A stretch of DNA of 64,000 nucleotides, taken from assembly GCF_900167525.1 (NCBI RefSeq), contig NZ_FUZQ01000006.1:348020-412019 (forward strand), written 5' to 3'. The DNA comes from Krasilnikoviella flava (GTDB taxonomy: Bacteria; Actinomycetota; Actinomycetes; Actinomycetales; Cellulomonadaceae). The notes under the pieces are model-generated. The model did not search any database and had not been told where the DNA came from. It worked only from the letters and a program-made list of their open reading frames with translations. A program made the position numbers and the translations under genes. Shown here in pieces: positions 8,528 through 16,764 of this stretch (position 1 is the first letter of the stretch; each line of letters begins with the position of its first letter).

Positions 8528-9304
8528 ATGTCGAGCACTTCGTCACAGCCGCCGGCCGACGGCGTCCCACGCCCACCCGACGTCGTGCGCCGGCTCGCCC
8601 TCCTCTGGGACCCGCCGCAGCCGTCGGGGCGCGGCCGCCGCGCCCGCCTGACCCTCGACGACGTCGTCGGCGCGGGCACCACGATCGCGGACACCGAGGG
8701 GCTGGAGGCGCTGTCGATGCGCAAGGTCGCGGCACGGCTCGGCGTCGGCGCGATGTCGCTGTACACGTACGTGCCAGGGCGCACGGAGCTGCTGGACCTG
8801 ATGATCGACCGTGCCTTCGCCGAGCTCCCGCTGCCGCCCGCCACGGCGACGTGGCGCGACGGGCTCGCCGCCTACGCCCGCGCGCACTGGGAGCTGTTCC
8901 AGCGCCACCCGTGGATCCTGCAGACCAACATGTGGCGCCTCCCGCTCACCCCGGCGGTCCTCGACGCGCAGGAGTGCGGGCTGCGCACCCTCGTGGACAC
9001 CGGCCTGCCCGAGCGGCAGGTGGTGGAGATCCTCGGGCTCGTCGACGCGTTCGTCCGCGGGCTGGCGCGCTCCACGGTGGCGGAGTCGACCGAGAAGGAC
9101 GCCTCCGGGCAGAGCAACGACGAGTACTGGACGTCGATGAGCAGCTTCTGGGTGGACCACTTCGACCCGCAGCGCTACCCGACGATGCTGCGCATCTGGG
9201 ACGCGGGGGGCTTCGACGCCGAGGCCACCCCCTTCGACGCGTCGCTGGACCGGCTGCTCGACTCCGTCGAGATGGCGATCGACCGGGCGCGCGGCGCGCG
9301 CTGA
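8528..9304 (+). CDS. TetR family regulator with TetR_C_1 type ligand domain
   Basis: A 258-aa regulator. The DNA-binding domain lies unusually far in, around residues 40-90, with SMRKVAARLGVGAMSLYTYVPGRTELLDLM as its core (shown here to mark the HTH, of which GVGAMSLYTYV is the recognition helix). The rest is a helical domain like that of TetR regulators for drug exporters (TcmR, PqrA types). GGGAGG lies about 10 bases before the ATG. It is divergent from the DrrAB pair. The gap holds palindromic elements, GTACGGTGTAC near 8445 and CTAGTGTCGAACCTAG at 8461-8476, which are candidate operators. Confidence 0.88.
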   Translation: MSSTSSQPPADGVPRPPDVVRRLALLWDPPQPSGRGRRARLTLDDVVGAGTTIADTEGLEALSMRKVAARLGVGAMSLYTYVPGRTELLDLMIDRAFAELPLPPATATWRDGLAAYARAHWELFQRHPWILQTNMWRLPLTPAVLDAQECGLRTLVDTGLPERQVVEILGLVDAFVRGLARSTVAESTEKDASGQSNDEYWTSMSSFWVDHFDPQRYPTMLRIWDAGGFDAEATPFDASLDRLLDSVEMAIDRARGAR

Positions 9305-9341
9305 GCGGGCTTCCCTTCCCGCCTCGCCCTCCCTACGATGA

Positions 9342-9357
9342 ACTGGTCCAGACCACC
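9342..9357 (+). promoter_or_regulatory. DasR-like (dre) box upstream of HPr
   Basis: ACTGGTCCAGACCACC differs at only two positions from the actinobacterial dre consensus ACTGGTCTAGACCACT bound by DasR. It lies 17 bases before the HPr start codon. Two more boxes lie between the EIIC gene and the GntR gene at 13451-13491. Together they tie HPr, EIIC-EI and the regulator cluster to one GntR protein. Role inferred from the known DasR consensus. Confidence 0.75.
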
Positions 9358-9373
9358 GTCCCCGGAGGACCCC

Positions 9374-9646
9374 ATGGAACGCACCGTCGTCGTCGCCATC
9401 ACCGAGGGCCTGCACGCCCGCCCGGCCGCGCTCTTCGCGCAGAAGGCCGGCCAGCAGCCCGTGCCGGTGAAGATCGCCAAGACCGCCGGCGGCGACGCCG
9501 TGGACGCGGCGAGCATCCTCGGGATCATGACGCTCGGCGCGTCGGTCGGCGACGAGGTGGTGCTGCGCACCGAGTCCGACGGCGACGACGCGACGGCCGC
9601 GCTCGACGCGCTCGTCGAGTTCCTGTCCTCCGAAGCGGTGGCCTGA
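9374..9646 (+). CDS. ptsH: PTS phosphocarrier protein HPr
   Basis: A 90-aa cytosolic protein that takes phosphate from Enzyme I and passes it to EIIA proteins. The active-site motif GLHARPAA carries H14. The region DAASILGIMTLG contains S47, matching the regulatory serine position of HPr, though an HPr kinase is usually absent in actinobacteria. GGAGG lies 8 bases before the ATG at 9374, which decides this start over the ATG at 9338. The stop overlaps the next gene. A DasR-like box lies directly upstream. Confidence 0.95.
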   Translation: MERTVVVAITEGLHARPAALFAQKAGQQPVPVKIAKTAGGDAVDAASILGIMTLGASVGDEVVLRTESDGDDATAALDALVEFLSSEAVA

Positions 9647-10263
9647 CGGACCGGGCCCTCCGGCCGCGCGGGTTCTTCCACTCGCCCGGCTGGCTGTTCG
9701 GCGAGATGCTCGTCGGCGCGCTCGTCGGGCTGGTCGCGGCCTTCGTGCTGTCCGTGGACGCCGTCGAGCTCGCGGCGGACCCCGACGCCGCCCTGTCGTG
9801 CGACATCAACGCCGTCATCTCGTGCGGCACGGTCGGCACGTCGTGGCAGGCGAGCCTGTTCGGGTTCCCCAACGCGTTCCTCGGGCTCATCGCCGAGTCC
9901 GTCGTGATCACCGTCGCCGTCGCCGGGCTGGCCGGCGTGCGGTTCCCGCGCTGGTTCATGACGGCCGCCCAGACCGTCTACCTGCTGGGCTTCGTCTTCG
10001 CGTACTGGCTCTTCTGGCAGTCGATGTCCGTCATCGGCGCGCTGTGCCCGTGGTGCCTGACGATCACGGTCTCCACGACGCTCGTCTTCGCGTCGATGCT
10101 GCACTGGAACATCCTCGAGGACAACCTCTACTGGCCCGCGCGGATGCAGTCCTGGGCGATGTCGCTGGTGCGCTCCGGCGCGTTCGGCATCCTCACCGCC
10201 ACATGGTTCGCGCTGCTCGCCGTCGCGGTGCTGCTCAAGTACGGGGTCGCCCTCTTCGCCTGA
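9643..10263 (+). CDS. Vitamin K epoxide reductase (VKOR) family membrane protein
   Basis: A ~206-aa membrane protein with four to five helices. It has the loop cysteines in ALSCDINAVISCG and the active-site CPWC in SVIGALCPWCLT, as in bacterial VKORs that reoxidise DsbA-like proteins using quinone. The start is odd: no ATG, GTG or TTG lies in frame before the conserved part (GWLFGEM). A CTG at 9643 overlaps the HPr stop as CTGA and would give the full protein; the first ATG (9706) would remove 21 residues including part of the first helix. Coupled translation from HPr is plausible. A perfect hairpin follows. Confidence 0.85.
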   Translation: MTDRALRPRGFFHSPGWLFGEMLVGALVGLVAAFVLSVDAVELAADPDAALSCDINAVISCGTVGTSWQASLFGFPNAFLGLIAESVVITVAVAGLAGVRFPRWFMTAAQTVYLLGFVFAYWLFWQSMSVIGALCPWCLTITVSTTLVFASMLHWNILEDNLYWPARMQSWAMSLVRSGAFGILTATWFALLAVAVLLKYGVALFA

Positions 10264-10264
10264 C

Positions 10265-10301
10265 GCCGAGATAGAGCGCAGGACACGCGCTCTATCTCGG
10301 C
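10265..10301. terminator. Bidirectional hairpin terminator
   Basis: GCCGAGATAGAGCGC (10265-10279) and its exact reverse complement (10287-10301) form a 15-bp stem with a 7-base loop. It lies between the convergent VKOR and Enzyme I genes, 2 and 4 bases from their stops. Confidence 0.85.
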
Positions 10302-10305
10302 AGGG

Positions 10306-11987
10306 TCAAAGACCGAGGGGCTCCAGGACGTCGGCCAGCTCGCGCCGGACGGCGGAGCGGGCGGCGTCGGCGTCGGGCTGCTCCAGCGCCACGCGCGCGA
10401 GCTCGCGGCACCGCACGAACGTCACCTCGGACAGCACGGCCGCGACGTCCGCGAGCGCGCGCGGCGTCATGGACAACGACGTCACGCCCAGCCCCACGAG
10501 CACGGGGGCCAGGACCGCGTCGGCCGCCGCCTCCCCGCACACGCCCACCGGGCGGCCGCGGGAGTGCGCGCCCTGGCAGGTCGCACGCACCAGCTCGAGC
10601 ACGGCGGGCTGCCACGACGTGGAGAGCGCGGCGAGGTCGCCGAGCAACCGGTCGGCCGCCATCGCGTACTGGGTGAGGTCGTTGGTGCCGATGCTGCCGA
10701 ACGTGGCGTGCTCGAAGACCCACCGCGACCGCAGCGCGGCCGCGGGCACCTCGACCATCGCGCCGGCCCGCGTCAGACCGTGCGCCTCGCACGCGGCGAC
10801 GAACGACCGCGCCTCGTCCGTGGTGGCGACCATCGGCGCCATCACCCACACGTCGGCGGACTCCGCCGCGGCAGCCTCCGCGATCGCCTGCAGCTGCCGG
10901 TCGAGCACCTCCGGGTGGGCGACGGCGGTGCGCAGGCCCCGGACGCCCAGCGCCGGGTTGGGCTCGTCGTCGGCCGTGACGAAGGGCAGCGGCTTGTCCG
11001 CCCCCGCGTCGAGGGTGCGCACCACGACCTTGCGGCCGGAGAACGCGGACAGCACGCCGCGGTAGGCCGTGACCTGCTCCTCGACGGTCGGCTCGACGTC
11101 GCGCCCCAGGAAGCAGAACTCGGTGCGGAACAGGCCCACGCCCTCGGCGTGGGCCGCGACGGCGGCCCGTGCGGCCTCGGGGTCGGCCACGTTGGCGAGC
11201 AGCTCCACCCGGTGCCCGTCCGCGGTGCGGCCATGACCGTCGAACTCGCGCTCGACGCGCACGGCGCTCCGCGCAGCCTCGACGTCGGCGTCCGACGGGT
11301 CGCGCAGCACGGTGCCCGCGCCGCCGTCCACGACGACGGTCTCGCCCTCGGCGAGGTCGTCGGCGCCGCGCACGGCCACGATCGCGGGGATGCCGAGCGC
11401 ACGCGCCAGGATCGCGGTGTGCGAGGTGGGGCCGCCGCCGCTGGTGACGATGGCGACGACCGCCTCCGGGTCCAGGGTCGCCGTGTCGGCGGGCGCCAGG
11501 TCCTCCGCGACCAGCACGAACGGGTGCCCCGGCGAGGGGACGCCCGGCGGGCGCACGCCCGTGAGCTCGGCGACGATGCGGTCGCGCACGTCGCGCACGT
11601 CGCGGGCCCGCTCGCTCAGCGGCGGGCCGAGCGGCTCGAGCTGCGCGGCGAGCGCGTTCGCGGCGTCCCACACCGCCCGCTCGGGGGTCCGCGACTCCTC
11701 GCGCACGCGGCGCTCGGCGTCGCGGGCGAGGGTCGGGTCGGCCGCCATGGCCGCGGTCACGGCGAGCACGTCGGCCGCCGTCCCCGTGGCCTGCGCCGCC
11801 TGCGCGGCGAGGCGCTCCTGCACCGCCGACGTCGCGGCGCCCAGGCGGGACACCGCCTCGTCGGCGCCGGAGGCGTCGGACGTGTCGAGGGCCGCCACCG
11901 GGGGCTCCGGGACGGGGGCCGGCATCGTCACGACGACGCCGGCCGCCCGCCCGGGGCTCACCGGGGCACCGGTGAGGGTGATGCTCA

Positions 11988-11988
<1 letters not shown>
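10306..11988 (-). CDS. ptsI: PTS Enzyme I (phosphoenolpyruvate-protein phosphotransferase)
   Basis: A 560-aa cytosolic enzyme that autophosphorylates from phosphoenolpyruvate and charges HPr. The phosphohistidine is H190 in GGGPTSHTAILAR. The PEP-binding barrel carries EGVGLFRTEFCFLGRD, GSIGTNDLTQYAMA and the catalytic cysteine C484 in GVCGEAA. The N-terminal ~120 residues form the HPr-binding helices. The start overlaps the EIIC stop (TGATG at 11986-11990), so both are made from one transcript that starts behind the DasR-like boxes. Confidence 0.95.
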
Positions 11989-13325
<1,337 letters not shown>

Positions 13326-13450
13326 GGTTCTCCTCCGATGGATGGCCCGGGGGCGGGCGTGTCCTGCAGGGCCAGGCCTGCGTCGTCCGGCGGCAGTGTC
13401 GCGACGGCGGTGCGGGCGTCATTGCCGTGATCCACACGCTGCCACCGGCA

Positions 13451-13491
13451 GGTTGTCTGGACCACTTGCAGGAAGAGTGGTCTAGACCTCA
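13451..13491. promoter_or_regulatory. Two DasR-like boxes between EIIC and the GntR gene
   Basis: Box 1 GGTTGTCTGGACCACT (13451-13466) and box 2 AGTGGTCTAGACCTCA (13476-13491) lie 10 bases apart. Box 2 contains the perfect palindrome GGTCTAGACC (13479-13488), the core of the DasR site. They lie between the divergent EIIC-EI and GntR-EIIB-EIIB-EIIA units, so one pair can control both and the regulator itself. Confidence 0.8.
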
Positions 13492-13573
13492 TGATGTGTC
13501 AACCCCGCTCGCTCAGCGGGCTCCGGCCGAGGTCGGGACGGCGCACCGGGTGTGACACCCGATACTTGTCCCG

Positions 13574-14437
13574 ATGTCGGACACCACGCAGATCGATGCC
13601 GATCACAGGGCAGGACAGGACACGAGGATGGTCAGGGACGGCGCTCGCCCCGGCGAGCACAAGTACCTCGCGGTGCGTGCGTACCTCGCCGACCTCGTCA
13701 CGAGCGGGCTCGCCGTCGGGGACGCGATCCCGTCCGAGCGCAGCCTCACCGAGCAGTTCGGCGTCTCGCGCATGACCGTGCGCCAGGCGATCGACGCGCT
13801 CGTCACCGAGGGCGTGCTCGAGCGCGCGCAGGGCCGCGGGACCTTCGTGGCCCCGCCCCGTGCCGACTTCGAGATGCGCCTGACCACCTTCGGTGAGGAG
13901 GCCCGACGGCGCGGCCTCACCCCGGGCGCCGAGGTGCTCGACGCCGCCACCGTCCCGGCACCCCCGCACGTCGCCGAGGCGCTCGACCGCGCGACCGGCG
14001 ACCCCGTGCACCACGTCGTCCGGCTGCGCACCGCCGACGGCACCCCGATGAGCATCGAGGACTCCTGGATCCCCGCGGACCTCGTGCCCGGCCTCCTCGA
14101 CGACGGTGTCCCCGAGAGCCTCTACGCCGCCCTGCGCGCGCACGACCTGGAGCCCACCTGGGGCGAGGAGACGATCACCGCCGCCGACGGCACGCCCGAC
14201 GAGCTGCAGCGCCTGGAGATGCGCGGCACGCAGGCCGTGATGCGCACCGTGCACCGCACCTTCGGCGGCGACGCCGCCCTCCTGTACTCCCGCACCTGCT
14301 ACCGCGGCGACCGGTACAGCGTCTTCGTGCCCCTGCGCGAGGCGCGCCCCACGCTGGTTCCCGGCACCCGACCTGCCGGCACCGACGCCGGCCGCCCCGT
14401 CCAGCCCGGACGCATCCCCGAAGGGAGCCCTCGATGA
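13574..14437 (+). CDS. GntR/HutC family regulator, DasR/NagR-like
   Basis: A 287-aa regulator. The winged helix lies at ~35-105 with IPSERSLTEQFGVSRMTVRQ at the recognition helix and QGRGTFVAPP at the wing end. The UTRA ligand domain follows (EDSWIPADLVPGLL, then SRTCYRGDRYSVFV near 255). DasR and NagR repressors of this type sense phosphorylated amino sugars and control GlcNAc uptake. Its own promoter region carries two matching boxes. The start is uncertain: ATG 13574 lacks a ribosome site, and ATG 13628 follows an AG-rich stretch. The stop overlaps the EIIB start (ATGA). Confidence 0.88.
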   Translation: MSDTTQIDADHRAGQDTRMVRDGARPGEHKYLAVRAYLADLVTSGLAVGDAIPSERSLTEQFGVSRMTVRQAIDALVTEGVLERAQGRGTFVAPPRADFEMRLTTFGEEARRRGLTPGAEVLDAATVPAPPHVAEALDRATGDPVHHVVRLRTADGTPMSIEDSWIPADLVPGLLDDGVPESLYAALRAHDLEPTWGEETITAADGTPDELQRLEMRGTQAVMRTVHRTFGGDAALLYSRTCYRGDRYSVFVPLREARPTLVPGTRPAGTDAGRPVQPGRIPEGSPR

Positions 14438-14685
14438 GCACGCCCGACCCCGACGCGCAGCTCGCCGCCTCGATCCTCACCGGCCTCGGCGGGGTGGAGA
14501 ACATCGAGGAGATCGACCCGTGCACCACCCGGCTGCGGTCCCTCGTCAAGGACCCGGCGCTCGTCGACGCCGCGCTGCTGAAGCGCGCCGGCGCCTACGG
14601 CGTGATGATCAACGGGCGGGTCGTGCAGGTGGTCGTCGGTCCTCGCGTCGACACGATCGCCTCCGACCTCGCCGAGCTCATGTGA
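14434..14685 (+). CDS. PTS Glc/GlcNAc-type EIIB, first copy
   Basis: An 83-aa cytosolic EIIB domain protein. The phosphorylated cysteine is C30 in EIDPCTTRLRSLVKD, the standard Glc-family EIIB motif. It passes phosphate from EIIA to the sugar bound by EIIC. Most actinobacteria need one EIIB per transporter; here a second copy follows 61 bp downstream with only moderate similarity. The ATG overlaps the GntR stop by 4 bp. Confidence 0.9.
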   Translation: MSTPDPDAQLAASILTGLGGVENIEEIDPCTTRLRSLVKDPALVDAALLKRAGAYGVMINGRVVQVVVGPRVDTIASDLAELM

Positions 14686-14746
14686 GCCCGGCCCTCCCCC
14701 ACCAGCCTTCCCCCGGAATCTCCACCCGGACCCACCAAGGAGCATC

Positions 14747-14977
14747 ATGAGCAAGGCACAGCAGATCCTCGACGCGCTCGGCGGAGACGACAACATCGTC
14801 GACCTCGAGCCGTGCATCACCCGGCTGCGCGTCGAGGTCGAGGACCCCGCCAAGGTGAACGACGCCGGCCTCACCGCCGCCGGCGCCATCGCCGTCGTGC
14901 GCTCCGGCATCGCCATCCAGGTGATCGTCGGCCCCGAGGCCGACACCCTCGCCTCGGACATCGAGGACCTCCGCTGA
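14747..14977 (+). CDS. PTS Glc/GlcNAc-type EIIB, second copy
   Basis: A 76-aa EIIB with C23 in LEPCITRLRVEVED. It is a paralogue of the preceding EIIB, sharing the CxTRLR core and the hydrophobic IQVIVGPEADTLASDI end. AAGGAG lies 7 bases before the ATG. The stop overlaps the EIIA start (TGATG). Which of the two copies serves the EIIC at 11988 cannot be told. Confidence 0.9.
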   Translation: MSKAQQILDALGGDDNIVDLEPCITRLRVEVEDPAKVNDAGLTAAGAIAVVRSGIAIQVIVGPEADTLASDIEDLR

Positions 14978-15438
14978 TGACGGCCCTGACCGTCCTCGCA
15001 CCCGTCACCGGCACCGTCGTGGACGTCTCCGAGGTGGACGACCCGGTGTTCTCCGCCGGACTCGTCGGCCCCGGGCTCGCGATCGAGCCCGACGGAGTCC
15101 GCGGGGGCGAGGCGGTCGCGCCCATCACGGGCACGATCGTCAAGCTGCACCCGCACGCGTTCGTCGTGCAGCACGAGGACGGCCGTGCCGTGCTGGTGCA
15201 CCTCGGCATCGACACGGTCAGGCTCGGCGGCGAGGGCTTCACGACCCACGCCTCCGAGGGCGACGTCGTCCGGCGTGGCACCGTGCTCGTCACCTGGGAC
15301 CCCGCCGCCGTGCGCGACGGCGGCAGGTCCGCCGTCTGCCCGGTCGTCGCGCTCGAGGCCACGCCCGACGCCGTCGACCGTCTGGCCCAGGTCGGCACGA
15401 TGGTGGAGCACGGCGAGGACCTGCTCACCTGGGGGTGA
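14977..15438 (+). CDS. PTS glucose-family EIIA
   Basis: A 153-aa EIIA of the Crr type. H60 (KLHPHAFVV) and H75 (AVLVHLGIDTV) are the histidine pair of the active site; H75 carries the phosphate. The flanking GEAVAPITGTIVKL and LGGEGFTTHASEGDVV stretches are standard. It links HPr to the EIIB proteins and may also act in regulation. The ATG at 14977 overlaps the EIIB stop. A strong hairpin follows 4 bases after the stop. Confidence 0.92.
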   Translation: MTALTVLAPVTGTVVDVSEVDDPVFSAGLVGPGLAIEPDGVRGGEAVAPITGTIVKLHPHAFVVQHEDGRAVLVHLGIDTVRLGGEGFTTHASEGDVVRRGTVLVTWDPAAVRDGGRSAVCPVVALEATPDAVDRLAQVGTMVEHGEDLLTWG

Positions 15439-15442
15439 GCCC

Positions 15443-15473
15443 GCCGAGGTAGTCCATCTTGGACTACCTCGGC
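15443..15473. terminator. Hairpin between EIIA and protease genes
   Basis: GCCGAGGTAGTCCA (15443-15456) pairs exactly with TGGACTACCTCGGC (15460-15473) over a 3-base loop. The convergent protease gene ends inside the right arm. The stem sequence belongs to the same CGAGGTAGT family as the repeat cluster at 28813-28926. Confidence 0.85.
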
Positions 15474-16495
15474 GACAGGGCGACGCCCAGCGCCTCGAGG
15501 ACCGCGTCGATCGGGTTGCAGTACGTGAGGCCCGTACCGTCGGTGCCGCCCGTCTCGGACCCCGCGAACAGCAGGCCGAGCGCGACGCCGTCCTCGCGGT
15601 ACACGAGCGAGCCGGAGTCGCCGCCCCGGGAGAACGTGCCGCCCACGCCCTCCACCTCGATCTGGTTGTCGAAGGACAGGGCGCCCAGCTCGTCCCCGTA
15701 GCCGACGACGACGTCGTCCATCTCGATGGCCGTGACGCGGCCCTGGGTGAGCGCCGTGGTGCGGCCGATCTTCGCCACGGACTCGCCGCCCGCGGCGACG
15801 GCGGTCGTGGTCACCGGCCCCACGGGGTAGGCCGGGTCCACCTCGATCCCGTCGTCCAGGAGCGCGAGCGCGGCGTCCACGGTGGCCGGCTCTCCCGGCG
15901 TCAGCGGCACGACCTGGGCCAGCGTGCCCACCCGGTCCGCCGGCGCCCGACCGCTGTCGGCCGGCCCAGGCTGCACGACGACGTCCCCCACCTGCGCGGA
16001 CGGCGACCCCGCCAGCACGTGGAAGTTGGACAGCACGTACCGCGCGGCGGAGTCGTCGCCGGTCGTGAGCACGAACGCGCCGAGCGTGCCCGCGGTGACG
16101 TCCACGTGCGCGACGGAGACGCCCGGGCGCAGCGGGCGCACGCGGTCCGTCTCCCCGAGAGCGCGCGCCGTCACGACCGGCGGGCGGACCTGAGCCCCGA
16201 GAGTCCTGATGCGCCCGGTGCGGCGCACGTCGACCGCGTCGCCCGCCTCGGCGGCCAGCTTGCGCACGAACGACCGTGCCGTGGGGACCCCGAGGCGGTA
16301 CCGCACCGCGATGCCGAAGCCGCCGTCGCCCTGCGGCGCCAGACCCAGCGACAGGGTGGGCGCGCGCACCACGTCAGCCGGCGTCGCGTCGTCGCCCACC
16401 GCGTACGGGCTGGCGGGCACCCCGTGCTGTTCGGCCAGGTCACGGGCGAAGTCGGTGAGCCGTGCCTTGGTCTCGCGCGCCTGGGTGAGGTCCAT
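15464..16495 (-). CDS. Trypsin-like serine protease without signal peptide
   Basis: A 343-aa protein with a chymotrypsin-like catalytic half. The triad can be read: H159 in LSNFHVLAG, D207 in ATVDAALAL, S294 in GGDSGSLVYR. The N-terminal ~115 residues form a separate small domain seen in bacterial and plant (Nal1-like) members of this group. No signal peptide or membrane segment is visible, so it should act in the cytosol, unusual for a trypsin fold. The start is set at the only ATG before the conserved region; the ribosome site is weak. Its stop lies inside the hairpin shared with the EIIA gene. Substrate unknown. Confidence 0.82.
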   Translation of the reverse strand: MDLTQARETKARLTDFARDLAEQHGVPASPYAVGDDATPADVVRAPTLSLGLAPQGDGGFGIAVRYRLGVPTARSFVRKLAAEAGDAVDVRRTGRIRTLGAQVRPPVVTARALGETDRVRPLRPGVSVAHVDVTAGTLGAFVLTTGDDSAARYVLSNFHVLAGSPSAQVGDVVVQPGPADSGRAPADRVGTLAQVVPLTPGEPATVDAALALLDDGIEVDPAYPVGPVTTTAVAAGGESVAKIGRTTALTQGRVTAIEMDDVVVGYGDELGALSFDNQIEVEGVGGTFSRGGDSGSLVYREDGVALGLLFAGSETGGTDGTGLTYCNPIDAVLEALGVALSPR

Positions 16496-16526
16496 GCGGC
16501 GAGTCTGGTGCAGACCTGTGACACAC

Positions 16527-16544
16527 CCGGTTGTCACAAACCGG
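16527..16544. promoter_or_regulatory. Small dyad between divergent protease and small ORF
   Basis: CCGGTT (16527-16532) and AACCGG (16539-16544) flank GTCACA. It is the only symmetric element in the gap between the divergent starts at 16495 and 16567. An operator role is possible but not supported further. Confidence 0.3.
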
Positions 16545-16566
16545 CGAGTCGGACATCTCTCCCCGC

Positions 16567-16764
16567 GTGAGACCCGCTCCAGCCTCGTTCGTGCCCGACT
16601 TCGACGACGTCTGCCGCGCCCTGTCCTGGGCGCTCGACCACGACCTGCACGCTCTTCTCGAGCATCGCCAGGTGGCCCACCTGGGTCACGCGGCACGGCG
16701 GCGCGCCGACGCCGTCCTCGTGCTGCGGTGGCAGCGCGCGGCCGCCCGCTCAGGCGCGCAGTAG
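16567..16764 (+). CDS. Small hypothetical protein
   Basis: A 65-aa frame from a GTG, reading FVPDFDDVCRALSWALDHD at its N-terminal half and an Arg-rich helix at its end. Third codon positions are almost all G or C, which supports coding, but no homology is recognised and no good ribosome site is seen. It overlaps the 3' end of the convergent YhgE gene by 15 bp. It could also start at a TTG at 16531. Confidence 0.4.
   Translation: MRPAPASFVPDFDDVCRALSWALDHDLHALLEHRQVAHLGHAARRRADAVLVLRWQRAAARSGAQ

Noticed and set aside
13326..13573. Small frames in the EIIC-GntR gap
   Set aside because: No ribosome site or coding pattern; the gap is explained by the two DasR-like boxes and promoters.
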